64,000 nt of DNA. Origin: Euryodendron excelsum. Taxonomy: Eukaryota > Streptophyta > Magnoliopsida > Ericales > Pentaphylacaceae. The DNA lies in the NCBI GenBank assembly GCA_033060915.1, contig CM065385.1, positions 12,822,001 to 12,886,000 on the forward strand, read 5' to 3'. Of this stretch, positions 1-10,923 are shown one piece after another. Positions within the stretch are counted from its first letter, which is position 1; each line of letters starts with the position of its first letter. Below the pieces are notes generated by a model. It made no database searches. It was not told where the DNA came from and saw nothing but the letters and a program-made list of their open reading frames with translations. The position numbers and the translations under genes were made by a program.

Positions 1-976
1 TGGGGCCCCTCTTATGAAATGAATTGAGGTGCATGCAATGAGTCCTTAGGGTTACACGGGAACCCTTAGGATTTAGGTAGGTTTAATGCAAGGGAGAGTG
101 ATCTTGGTGTCACTCTCAATGGGTTGATCATATGCATGAGAATGCAGTGACTTGAGTTACTTGGAACTCTTGTCTTGATATGGAATATTGAATGCATGAA
201 TATGGATATGCAAAGAGTATAAGGAGTGAGAATGCAGTAGCAAAGTAGACATGCATGCATGAGCAGTTAGACAGGCATTATAACAGTATAAATACAGTCA
301 GTATAACAGTAGAAATAGACATGTATAAATGAAAGTAAGAGCAGTCGCCCTTTCCTCCGTGGTTTTGAAAACGGTGCTCGTGTCTTAAATCCGGCAGAGG
401 TTCGGCTATGCATAGTGTCTACATGAGTATGAGGTTGAGGGTTGACTAATGCGTCCTAAAAAGGCTCGGTCCTCAGATCTTCAAACCTAGGCCCACTCCC
501 CGAGGTGGTGCCATGATCGGTTGGTGATCCGAGCTGGGGAACCATCAAGAGGCCGTAGGCAAAGAAACTGACACAGCATCTTGCTCACAACCAATATACC
601 GTTCCCCCTTTCTAACTAGAAAGGACATATTAGGGTAATAATGCAAGTATGCAGAATGCAAGTGCACATGCAGTGTGTGTGTGATTTTTAAAAGTGGAGA
701 AAAGAGCCCAACAACTCCCATTCATCCTGTTCATTACATTCATGCATAGCAGTTAATCAAACTTAAGCAAAAAGCGCACCTACAAAACAAAGATGCAAGT
801 GTTAATGTGTGGATGACAAACATAATACAAGACAATATGAATAAATGTATGTTTATTGAAAACAATTTTGAAAATTTAGTTTTGAAAATTTAAAGTGAAT
901 AGGATTGAACCAAGTTAATTGAAGACTCTTCATGGATAAAGCGTAAAGAGACATGACTACGGCCTAACCCTCTAAG
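1..976 (-). mobile_element. 5' leader of a minus-strand Tat-type Ty3/gypsy element, running off the left edge
   Basis: This stretch lies directly inside the primer binding site of the LTR at 999-5728, so it is the untranslated leader of a minus-strand element whose body is outside the window. It has no credible coding potential. Positions about 320-650 align well by eye with 63400-63690 and with the reverse complement of 13440-13720, the leaders of the other two Tat elements. Shared landmarks include a GATCTTCAAACCTAGGCCCA block near 476 and CTAACTAGAAAGG near 612. Confidence 0.85.
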
Positions 977-978
977 TT

Positions 979-996
979 TCCCCAGTGGAGTCGCCA
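979..996 (-). promoter_or_regulatory. Primer binding site, tRNA-Arg type (minus-strand element)
   Basis: Read on the minus strand the site is TGGCGACTCCACTGGGGA, two bases inside the LTR end. It is nearly identical to the site at 12989-13006 of the plus-strand element. Tat/Ogre elements are reported to prime on tRNA-Arg; that assignment is from family knowledge, not tested here. Its presence shows that 999-5728 is a 5' LTR and not a solo LTR. Confidence 0.85.
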
Positions 997-2129
997 GCTG
1001 TCACGCCCAGATTTTTTGCACTCGAGGAATACTCACACAAGCGGAAAAAATGCTATACTCTCTCGTTAGAACTCACCCTCTTAGAAGAATGAGTGCGACT
1101 AAGTTTGAATTGAAAAATTGACTTGAATAAAGGGCTTTTGGAAAAGATCTAAAGTCGCCACCTAACTTAATTAAGGTGAGTTAGGTCACCTAAAAACTAA
1201 GAATAATCCGAAGACCACACTTAGGGTTTTTGGAAAACGATTTTGGAAAACATCCTCAAGAGAGGGTTTTTTTTTAAGGAAAAACGGGTTGTTTGGCAAC
1301 ATTTGGAAAACATTTGGCCCTTTTTGAAAAATAACTCCGTTTGGTCTTTGAAATCAGTGATCTAGGTTCGGAGGTTGGTTGCGTGTAGGGAAAACGTACT
1401 AAGCCATCACCCTACCCCGCCCTTTCGGTACCTACATGTCAATCTTCCCTAGATTCACCTATGAGAGTCTTCAACTAATCCAATGTCCAATCCTATTCAC
1501 TTTGAAAAAGAGTTTTTGAACGACATGATGCATGATATGCAAGTGCAAGAAAAGAAAATTGGAAAATAGATTTGGAAATTGATTTGAAAAGAAATTAATT
1601 TGATTTGAAAAGAAAGAGATAGAAGTTTGAATTTGGAAAGAAGATTTTTGGAATTGAAAATAAAGATTTGAAAATAGAAATTTGGAATTGAAAGTTTGAA
1701 AATAGATTGGAGATTTGGAAAGATTTTGTATAGATAGGAACTTGAAGAAGATTGTAGAATTGGAGATTTAAAAGAAGTTGTAGAAATTGAAATTGAAACA
1801 TGTGAAATTTGAAATTTGAAAGAAGTTGTGAAATTTGAGATTTGAAAAAGGTTGTGGAATTGGAGATTTGAAAGAAGTTGTAGAAATAGAAATTTGAAAC
1901 ATGTTGTGAGATTTGAGATTTGAAAAATGTTGTGACCGCACCTATGAAGGTTGCCTACGTATCCTTTTGGAGGAATCAGGTCAGTCGTAGTTTGGACAAG
2001 AGTCCGATTGAAAATAGAAGAGTTGATTTGAAGAAAGAGATTGAATTGGAAGATTGAGAGATTGAACTTTGAATAGAGGATTGAAATTTGGAACTTTGGA
2101 ATTGAAGAGATTGAATTTCAATTTGAAAA

Positions 2130-3480
2130 AGTAAAACTTGGAAAGATTTAGACTTCTTTTGGAAAGATGGAGGTTTAGGAAACCTAGACTTAAGAAAGAT
2201 GAGACTTAGGAAAGACTCGAGAGTTTAAGAAAGATTGGATTTAGGAAATGTTCGAATTAGGAAAGGTCCGATTTAGGAAAGTTCCGTTTTAGGAAAGTGT
2301 CATTTTAGGAAAGGTTTCGAATTAGGAAAGCTTTGAAATTAGGAAAGTTTTGAATTAGGAAAGTTTCATTTTTGGAAAGTTTCGAATTAAGGAAGTTTTA
2401 AATTAGAAAAAGTTTAGTTTAAGAAGGGTTTAGAATTTAAAAAAATTTCAAGTTAAGAAAGTCTTGAATTAAGAAAGCTTTGAGTTTAGAAAAGTTTTAG
2501 ATTTAGAAAGATGTTGAAGTTTTAGAAAGTTTGGAAGTTTAGAAAGATTTGAGATTAGGAAAGGTTCGAGTTTAGGAAAGATTTGAAAACTCAGGTTTGA
2601 AAAGTTAAGATTTGAAAAGAATGTAGAATTTGGAAAGGGTTGAATTTTAGAATTTTAGGAAAGATTTTTATGTTTAAGTTTTGGAAACTTAAGGTTTAGG
2701 AAAGGAGAAGTTTAGGAAGGAATTGAACTAGGAAAGGTTTGGATTAGGAAGGGATTGGGTTTGGTTTCTAAAAGAAAAGATTTGATTTTGTTTCAAAAAA
2801 CGGAGGATTGGATTCGGTTTCCTAAACGGGAAGATTTGATTTAGTTTCCTAAAGGGAAGATAGGATTTGGTAAAGATTTGGAAAGGGAGATTCTAGAAAC
2901 CCTAGATTTGAAAGTATAGAATTTTGACGTAGAAAAGAGATTTTGGAAATGTGTATAGTTTGGATGTGAAAACAAGAGGTTTTGGAAACCTAGGCTTGGG
3001 ACAAAGTTTGAAAACCATGTTTTTGGAAAGAAAATTAGCGCTTCCTAATTGTGAGTTGTAGGGCTTGATTTGGGCTCTAACGCAAGAGGATTTTTGGAAA
3101 GTGCGTTTTTAGAAATGAAAGTTTTTAGAAGGGAATCCTAGAGAGGAATTTTTGAAAAATAAATGTGAAGAGAGAGTTTTTGAAGAGAGATTTTAAAGAG
3201 AAGGAGTTTTTAGAAAGTGTGTTTTTGGAAACGAAGATTTTAGAAGGAAAATCCTAGAGGGGAGTTTCTAGAAGGAAGATTTTGAGAAGAGAGTTTTTAG
3301 AAAGATTTTTAGGGAGCGTTTTTAGAAAGTGAATTTTGAGGAGAGAGAGTTTTGGAAAGGAGTTGAAAAAGGAGGCTTTGAAAAATAGATTTTTGGAAAG
3401 AGTTTTTGAAAACAGTTTTGGAAAGAAGAATTTTCGGGAAGTAAGTTGAAAAAGAGATTTTTAGGAAGGGATTTTCGAAA
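2130..3480 (+). repeat. C-depleted, purine-rich degenerate repeat inside the LTR
   Basis: The plus strand consists almost entirely of A, G and T, built from variations on TTAGGAAAG, TTTGGAAAG and GTTTTGAA at a loose spacing of about 15-25 bases. On the LTR's own sense strand this is a pyrimidine-rich, G-poor tract. Equivalent blocks are at about 7680-9215, 36650-38430 and, in the other orientation, 21360-22750. Confidence 0.8.
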
Positions 3481-4224
3481 AAGGAGCTTTTTGGATAGTA
3501 TGAAAACGTCTCACTTTCCTAAAGCGATTCTAGCCATAAGAGGGCTAGAACCACTTTAAGAAAGTGGTTTTGAAAACAACAAGGGTTGAAAATATGGACC
3601 ATGTTGATCACTTTAAATGTAACACTTTCCTAAAGCAACCCTAGCCATGGAAAGGCTAGAATCACCCTAGGATTGTGGTTTTGAAAACAAGTTTTTGAAA
3701 AAGAGATTTTGATGCAATTTTGAAAACAAGTTTGAAAATGATTTTGAAAACAACTTTGAAAACGACTTTGGGAAGATGCAAGACCATGATATGCACTATG
3801 CAATTTTGGGGTCGTGAACATACAAGGTTAAGACTTCACCACATAATCAAGGGGGCCGGACCCACGTGTTCTCTGGTTAGACTAGAAGAAAGCCCCCGAC
3901 ACGGTGACTCTCCAATAGCCCAATCCTACACATGGACCGGGAATCCCCTTGTTTCAAGCATGCAAAGAAAGGGGGGGGGGGAGGGGGGAGAGAGATGGGG
4001 GATTAAAATAGAGAAAACCCAAGTGAGTTAGGAGAGAGAAGAGAGAGGGGGAAGTGCGGAAATTTAAATGGAGAACCTGCCTTGTATCTTGTTTATTTTG
4101 CGCGCCTTGCTTGCTTTGGTCTTCGGTCTTCGGTCTTTGTCTTCAATCTTCGAGCTCTGTATATCAAAATATAGGGTTTTTAGATTGAGTTTGCGGATCC
4201 TTTTCACGTTGGAAGAGGCTCTGT

Positions 4225-4231
4225 ATTTATA
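4225..4231 (-). promoter_or_regulatory. TATA box of the type A LTR promoter
   Basis: On the minus strand the motif is CTATAAATAC followed by AGAGCCTCTTCC. The same motif and downstream context occur at 10073-10079 and 39328-39334 (minus) and at 20452-20458 (plus), always at the same place in the LTR, just downstream of the GGCGCC cluster. Transcription start would be about 30 bases downstream; that distance is inferred. Confidence 0.65.
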
Positions 4232-4244
4232 GAGGTTGGACAAT

Positions 4245-4335
4245 ACTGGCGCTTGTTGCCGTGGCGCCAGGCCAAACTATACACTGGCGCCACTCCTAGT
4301 GGCGCCAGGCCAGTTTTTGGCTTGGCGCCAGCCAT
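4245..4335. repeat. GGCGCC palindrome cluster upstream of the TATA box
   Basis: Several TGGCGCCA or GGCGCC elements lie within about 90 bases, some paired around CTAGTGGCGCC so that they form dyads. The cluster is kept next to the TATA box in every type A LTR (10096-10195, 20370-20440, 39345-39440, 55895-56000). Its position suggests a promoter role; no factor can be named. Confidence 0.6.
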
Positions 4336-4559
4336 TTAGAAAATATTTAAGGTTGGCAAACAACGTATCTTTAACTAGATTTGAGCGCCTGTACTAGTGA
4401 CTACCATGTAATTTTTAGCCTGGCTTCACTAGGAGTGACTCTAGAAAGTCCGGGAAGGATTTTAGAAGACCGGGGATGACCCGGAAGGCCAGAAAAGAGC
4501 AGGAACACTTAAAATAGTGTTCTGGGGGTATTTGACTTGAAAAATGAGGATAAGATGGG

Positions 4560-5085
4560 TCGGAAAGGTTGACCGGGTCTTTAGGGGCCAAACGGTCAAT
4601 CGGATCGAGAAACTGCCAGGACGGACTCGGACTGTCCTAGAAGAAGACTTGGGATTTGGAAACGTTATTTAGAATGTTTCCAAAGGTTGCCGGTTTGATT
4701 CCTAGAGCCGGTGTGGTCAGACAAGGAGACCGGCCCATTAGGGGCAAAATGGTCATTTTGCACCGGGTTGGCTGAAACTGACTCGGAATGATCCAGAAAG
4801 GTAAGGAAAGGTTGAGAATACTATAAGAAGCATTCTCAGAAAGTTACCGGTTTGATACCCAGAGCCAGTGTGGTTGGAAAAGGAGACCGGCCCTCTAGGG
4901 GCAAAACTGTCATTTTATACCGGATTGGCCGGAACTGACTTGGAATGATCCAGAAAGATAAGGAAAGGTTGAGAATACTATAAGAAGCATTCTCGGGAAG
5001 TTACCGGTTTGATACGCAGAGCTGGTGTGGTCGGAAAAGGAGACCGGCCCACTAGGGGTAAAACGGTCATTTTGCACCGAAGTGG
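4560..5085. repeat. About four copies of a 157-bp tandem repeat
   Basis: The phrase AGGGGCAAAACGGTCATTTT recurs with GGGGC starting at about 4584, 4741, 4896 and 5055 (spacings 157, 155 and 159). Each unit also holds a variant of ACCGGTTTGATACCCAGAGC. The array sits in the upstream part of the LTR. Homologous arrays are at about 10430-10760, 19640-20270, 39640-40190 and 56230-56640. Confidence 0.8.
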
Positions 5086-5248
5086 GCTAGCAGGTACTGG
5101 CGTTGACCTGGGTTTTGAGTGTTTCCACCACTCTGACGGCAGTCGTCATCACACAGGGGTTTGTTGACAATTCCCTATATCGACCTATTTGTGAGTATTT
5201 CCACTACTCTAACGGTTGTGATGTTTGCGAGTATTTTCGCTACTCGGA

Positions 5249-5545
5249 CCTTCTCGAGGAATAAACTATCTCAAGAGAGGGATTGGAAAGGAGTCTTACC
5301 GCCTTCGAAAAGACGTGCCTAGTTGGAACCGTCTCGAGAAATAAACTGCCTCAAGAGAGGGATTGGAAAGGGGACTTACCATCTTCGAGAAGACGTGCCT
5401 GGATTGGAATGGTCTCGAGGAATAAACTATCTCGAAAAAGGGATTGGAAAGGGGACTTACCGTCTTCGAAAAGATGTGCCTGGTCGGAGCCGTCTCGAGG
5501 AATAAACTGTCTAGAGAGAGGGGTTGGAGTTGGAATTGGAAAGAA
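5249..5545. repeat. About 3.6 copies of an 80-81-bp tandem repeat
   Basis: Units start at CCTTCTCGAGG or CCGTCTCGAGG-type sequence at 5249, 5329, 5410 and 5490. Each contains GGGATTGGAAAGG and GACGTGCCTGG. The 81-bp period is a multiple of three, so frames stay open through the array and give apparent proteins; these are artefacts. The same unit is expanded at 40395-40930. Confidence 0.85.
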
Positions 5546-5728
5546 ACAATGCCCCTAAGGGCATTTTGTTCATTTTGCCTCTATTTGGGCCTGGTGGGCC
5601 CCCAAGGCGAAGGATAGACAAGATTTGGACTTTGAAAGTTGGTTTTGGTTGGAATACGCCCACAATGACTTGAAAACAAGTTTGGACGGAGTGTAGACTG
5701 CCGAGCGGTCAAAAATGGGGTGCTTACA

Positions 5729-6690
5729 ACCAACACCGCACAGGTAGCTTTCCTAGACCGAGCAGTCTAAGGAACCAAAACCTAAGTTAACACCGGCGCC
5801 TGCTAGCCCGACTTGAGGAAAAATGACTAAACTTGCCCCTTGGGCCTCCAAGCACGTCTTAAGAAGGTTCAAAATCCCTCAAGATGGTAAGTCCACACTT
5901 TGAAAATGTTTCTGGACAGTTATGCGTACTCAACACGCCATCCTATCCAATTCTGGTCCCATTTCAGTCAACTCTGGTCAAAATGACCATTTCACCCCTA
6001 GCGGCCCAAACGCCCCCTGAAACTACACTAGCTCCGGGTATCGAATGGCATATCTTTTCATATGCCCCTATTTAACCTAAGGCTAGCCCCACGACGTTAA
6101 ACACTTCCAACTCAACGAAAGTCCCCTAGGGCATCTCACAGACGCTCTGCTAGGGTTGTCTTTTTTCCTGATTCCCTAGTTATAACACACTGTCAAACGA
6201 CTTGAGAAATGCATAAACCAGAGAATTCCCAAAAGCTTGATCACAGGTCTTTCCATCGATACGACTTGATTGAATAGATCGCTTGCCGAAGCTCCCGATT
6301 GTATGGCTTAAAAACTACCACTTTTAGTAATCCCTGGAGCATCTTACAGATGCTTTGCTAAGGTTGTCTTTTTTTTTTTTTTTTTTTTTCAATTCCCTGA
6401 TTATAACGCACTATCAAATGACTTGAGAAATATGTAAATTAAGAAATTCTCGAAAGTATTTTCGGAGCACTTTCCATCGGTACAGTCCAATCGGAGAGAT
6501 CACTTCCCGAAGGCCCCAATCACATGGCCTACAAACGGCTACTTTTGAACATTCGCAAAGCATATCATAGACGCTCTATAAAAACGTGCTTTCATGCATA
6601 CTTCCCGAGATGATATCTCACTCTTCCGAACTCCTTTCAACATCTTCAAAAATTCAAAGTTCTTGAAAAACACTAGGAGAACATCGTGGA
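5729..6690 (+). mobile_element. Type B Tat LTR, first part of the plus-strand element's 5' LTR
   Basis: The fragment matches the 3' LTR of the same element from about 43056 onward, so roughly the first 410 bases of this LTR lie beyond the minus-strand insertion that ends at 5728, and hence outside the window. It holds the 208-bp repeats and ends at 6690 with GTGGA, the TSD of the next insertion. The LTR resumes after 10923. Confidence 0.85.
6115..6600. repeat. 208-bp tandem repeat with a short dyad (type B LTR)
   Basis: GCATCTCACAGACGCTCTG at 6131 recurs in diverged form at about 6339 and 6560. Units also share TCCCTGATTATAACGCAC-like and CTTTCCATCGAT-like phrases. The array is repeated at 30295-30735 and 43500-43935, where the dyad is better preserved (30502-30522). 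A 20-base T run lies near 6369. Confidence 0.75.
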
Positions 6691-9600
6691 TATCGCGCCC
6701 AGATTTTTCGCACTCGAGGAATACTCACACAAACGGGAAAAATGCTGTACTCTCTCGTTAGAACTCACCTTTCTAGAAGAATGAGTGCGACTAGGTTTGA
6801 ATTGAAAATGAATTTAAATAAAGGGCTTTTGAAAAATATTCAGAGTCGCCACCTAACTTGATTAAGGTGAGTTAGGTCACCTAAAAACTAAGCATAATCC
6901 GAAAACTACACTTAGGGTTTTTGAAAGCGATTTTAAAAATATCTCCTCAAGAGAGGGTTTTTAAGAAAAATAGGTTATTTGGCAACTTTTGGAAAACATT
7001 TAGCCCTTTTTGAAAAATAACTCCTTTTTGGTCTTTGAAATTAGTGATCTAGGTTCGGAGGTTGGTTACATGTAGGGAAGACGCACTAAGCCATCACCCT
7101 ACCCCTCCCTTTCAGTACCTACATGTCAATCTACCCTAGATACACCTATGAGAGTCTTTAACTAACTAATGTTCAATCCTATTCACTTTGAGAAATAATG
7201 TTTAAAAGCTATCATGATGCATGATATGCAAGTGCAAGAAAAGAGAGTTGGAAAAATAGATTTGGAAAGAGATTGATTTGAAATTGATTTGATTTGAAAA
7301 TATATTTGAAGAGATGGAATTGAAATTGGAAAGTTTGAAAATTTGGAAATAGAAATTTGAAATTGGAAGTTTGAAAATAGATTAGAGATTTGAAAAGGTT
7401 GTAGAATTTGAAATTTGGAAAATATGGAGGAATTTGGAATTTGAAAGAAGTTGTGACCGCACCTATGAAGGTTGCCTACGTATCTGTTTGGAGGAATCAG
7501 GTCAGTCGTAGTTCGGACCGGAGTCCGATTGAAAATAGAAGAGTGGATTTGAAGAAGGAGATTGAATTGGAAGATTGAGAGATTGAACTTTGAATAGAGG
7601 ATTGAAAATTGGAATTTAGAAATCTGGAATTGAAGAGATTGGATTTTGATTTGAAAAGATAGAACTTGGAAGAAAGATTTAGACTTGTTTTAGAAAAATG
7701 GAGGTTTAGGAAACCTAGAGTTAAGAAAGAGACTTAGGAAAGATTAGATTTAGGAAATGTTTGAATTAGGAAATGTCCGATTTAGGAAAGGTCCGATTTA
7801 GGAAAGTTTCGGAATTAGGAAAGTTTTAACTTAGGAAAGTTCTGGAATTAGGAAAAGTTTCAACTTAGGAAAGTTTTGAATTTAGGAAAGGTTTTGAAAT
7901 TAGGAAGTTTTGAAAGTTGGAAAGTTTTGAGTTTAGAAAGTTTTGAAATTTGGAAATATTTGAAATTTGGAAAGTTTAAGATTTAGAAAGTTTTTGAGTT
8001 TGAATTTTAGAAAATCTTAAAATTAGGAAAGGTTGAGTTTAGGAAAGATAAGATTCGGAAAGGGGTAGAATTAGGAAAGGGTTGAATTAGGAAAGATTTG
8101 AATTTTGAAATTTAAGGAAAGATTTTTATGTTCAAGTTTTGGAAACTTAAGATTTAGGAAATGAGAAGTTTAGGAAAGAGTTGAATTATGAAAGGTTTAG
8201 ATTAGGAAGGGATTGGATTTGGTTTCTAAAAGCAAAGGTTTGATTTTGTTTCCAAAAACAGAGGATTGGATCTGGTTTCTTAAACGGGTAAATTAGATTT
8301 AGTTTCCTAAAGGGAAGATAGGATTTGGCAAGAATTTGGAAAAGGAGATTCTAGAAACCCTAGATTTGGAAAATTATAGTTTTGGCGTAGAAAGAGGTTT
8401 TGAAAATGTGTATAGTTTGGATGTGAAGACAAGAGGTTTTGGAAACCTAGGTCTTAAGGCAAGTTTGAAAACCATGTTTTTGGAAAGAAAATTAGGGTTT
8501 CCTAATTATGAGTTCTAGGGTTTGATTTGGGTTCTAAAGAGAGAGGATTTTTGGAAAGTGCATTTTTGAAAATGAAGGTTTTCTAGAAGGGAATCCTAGG
8601 GAAGAGTTTTTGGAAAGTGAATTTGAAGATAGAGTTTTTGAAAAAAGATTTTAAAGAGAAGGAGTTTTTGGAAAGTGTGTTTTTGAAAACGAAGATTTTA
8701 GAAGGAAAATCCTAGAAGGGAGTTTCTAGAAGGGAGATTTTTGGAAAGAGTATTTTTGGAAAGAAAATTGGAGAGAGTTTTTCTAGGAAAGAGACCTAGG
8801 GAATGCTTTGGGAAAGTGGACTTTGAAGAGAGCGTTTTGGAAAGGAGTTGAAAAAGGCAATTTGAAAAAATAAATTTTTGGAGAGAGTTTTTGAAAACAA
8901 TTTGGAAAGAAGAGTTTTTTTGAAAGCATGTTGGAAAAGAGATTTTTAAGAGGAGGGATTTGGAAAGAGAGTTTTTTAGAAAGATTTTTGATGGAAGGTT
9001 GTTGGAGAAAATTTTTGGGAAAGATTTTTAGGGAACGCTTTTAGAAAGTGAATTTTGAGGAGAGGATTTTAGAAAGGAGTTGAAAAAGAGAGTTTTGAAA
9101 AATAAATTTTTGGAGGGAGTTTTTGAAAACAACTTTGGAAAGGAGAGTTTTAGGAAAGCGTGTTGGAAAAGAGATTTTTAGGAAGGGATTTGAAAAGAGA
9201 ATTTTTTGGAAAGTATAAAAACGTCTCACTTTCCTAAAGCAATTCTAACCATAAGAAGATTAGAATCACTTTAAGAAAGTGGTTTTGAAAACAACAAGGG
9301 TTGAAAATTTGGACCACGAAAGTCACTTTTAATGTAACACTTTCCTAAAGCAATCCTAACCATGAAAGGACTAGAATCACCCTAGGATTGTGATTTTGAT
9401 GCACTTTTGAAAACAAGTTTAATGCAAGCTTTGAAAAACGAGTTTGAAACCGATTTTTGGAAGATGCAAAACCATGATATGCACAATACAAGTTTGGGGT
9501 CATGAACATGCAAGGTTAAGGCTTCACCACATAATTAAGGGGGCTGAACCCACGTGGTCTCTGGTTAGACTAAAAGAAAGCCCTCGACACGGTGATCTCC

Positions 9601-10918
9601 AATAGTCTAATCTTACACATGGACCGGGAGTCCCTTGTTTTAAGTATGCAAAGAAAGGGGGGGAAAGAGATGGGGGATTAAAATAGAGAAAACCCAAGTG
9701 GGTTAGGAGAGAGAAGAGAGAGGGGAAAGTGCAGAAATTTAAATGGAGAGCCTACCTTGTATCTTGTTTATTTTGCGCGCCTTGCTTTCTTCGGTCTTCG
9801 TCTTGAACTTTGTCTTCAATCTTGAAGAGTCGCCTTCAATCTTCAAACTTCAAATTGCAACTTTTCAAGTCTTCGAAGGAGGTTTGAAGGTTAGTGTATG
9901 AGTGTATGGGGGTGTGTATGAGTATATAGGAGGCTAGGGTTTAGTGTATGGTGGCTAGGGTTTGGAAAACCTAGGGAAGCTAGGGTTTAGGAGGTGCTCG
10001 AGCTCTGTATATCAAAATATATGATTTTTAGACTGAGTTTATAGACCCTTTTTATACTGAAAGAGGCTCTGTATTTATAGAGGTTGGACAAACTTGGCGC
10101 CTGTTGTAGTGGCACCAGGCCAAACTTCACACTGGCGCCACTAAGAGTGGCGCCAAGCCAATTTTTGGCTTGGCGCCACTAGTAGTGGCGCTAGCCATTT
10201 AAGAAATATTTAAGGTCGGCAAGCAGCGTATCTTTGACTAGATTTGGGTGCCTGTACTAGTGACTACCATGCAATCTTTAGCCTGGCTTCACTATGAGTG
10301 ACTCCGGAAAGTCTGGGAAGGAGTTTGGAAGACCGGGAATGACCCAAAAAGCCAGAAAAGAGTGGAAACACTTAAAATAGTGTCCTGGAGGTTTTTGACT
10401 TGAAAAATGAAGACAAGATATGTCGGAAGGGTTGAGTGGGCCTTTAGGGGCAAAACGGTCAATCGGGTCGGGAGCTGCCGGGACGAACCCAAAATGTCCT
10501 GGAAAAAGACTAAAAATTTGGAACATTATTCAAAATATTCCCAAAGGTTTCCGGTTTGATACTCAGAGCCGGTGTGGTCGGAAAAGGTGACCGACCCACC
10601 AGGGGCAAAACGGTTATTTTGCACCGGGTTTGCCAGAACTGACTTGGAATGATCCAGAAAGGTAGAGAAAGGTTGAGAATACCATAAGAAGTAATATCAG
10701 AAGGTTACTAGTTTGATACCCAGAGCCAGTGTGGTTCTCGGGGCGTTCGAATGCCTAGGGACAAAACGGTCATTTAGCTTCAAGTGGGCCCGAGAAGCAA
10801 CTGGTGGACTAAATTCAAGTTAAAAAAGCGGGCTTGGAGTCTAAATATGCATGTGATGTGTGAAAGTGAACTTGGTCAGCTCGGAGATTACCGAGCGGGC
10901 AAAAATAGGGTGCTTATA
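6691..10918 (-). mobile_element. Type A solo LTR with a perfect 5-bp TSD (GTGGA), 4228 bp
   Basis: GTGGA at 6686-6690 and again at 10919-10923 flanks an LTR running from TATCGCGCCC to TGCTTATA (plus strand). Both terminal dinucleotides carry a single transition (TG to TA, CA to TA). Removing the insertion and one GTGGA restores a type B LTR continuous with 30826-30880 and 44030-44080. No internal sequence is present, so this is a solo LTR, presumably left by LTR-LTR recombination. The C-poor tract spans about 7680-9215 and includes a duplicated segment of about 229 bp (8799 and 9028 onward). The TATA box is at 10073-10079. The copy lacks most of the 81-bp array. Confidence 0.95.
10073..10079 (-). 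promoter_or_regulatory. TATA box of the type A solo LTR
   Basis: TATAAAT lies in the same context (CTATAAATACAGAGCCTCTT) as in the LTR at 999, with the GGCGCC cluster (10096-10195) immediately upstream on the minus strand. Confidence 0.6.
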
Positions 10919-10923
10919 GTGGA

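Larger units (their letters stand above)
999..5728 (-). mobile_element. Type A Tat LTR, 5' LTR of the left minus-strand element (4730 bp)
   Basis: Seen on the plus strand, the LTR begins TGTCACGCCC at 999 and ends TGCTTACA at 5728, giving the expected TG...CA ends on the minus strand. The flank at 5729 continues an opposite-orientation type B LTR, so this element inserted into that LTR; the matching TSD (expected to resemble ACCAA) would lie left of the window. In LTR order (minus strand): 81-bp repeats, 157-bp repeats, a GGCGCC cluster, a TATA box near 4228, a conserved block around 3770-3950, a long C-poor tract (plus-strand sense) at about 2130-3480, and the conserved terminal 400 bp. Long LTRs of 4-6 kb are usual for Ogre-like Tat elements. 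No coding region is credible inside it. Confidence 0.92.

Noticed and set aside
3965..3985. G-run as a regulatory quadruplex
   Set aside because: A single homopolymer-like GGGGG tract in a simple GA-rich context of variable length between LTR copies (9655, 38910).
3720..4031. 103-codon frame, with a relative at 38718-38939
   Set aside because: It covers the conserved LTR block and a G-rich run near 3969; it is in the LTR's antisense direction and is not kept open in sister copies.
5283..5558. Open frame of 91 codons, and similar ones at 40386-41049
   Set aside because: They lie inside the 81-bp array, whose period is a multiple of three; similar frames occur on both strands and in several phases.
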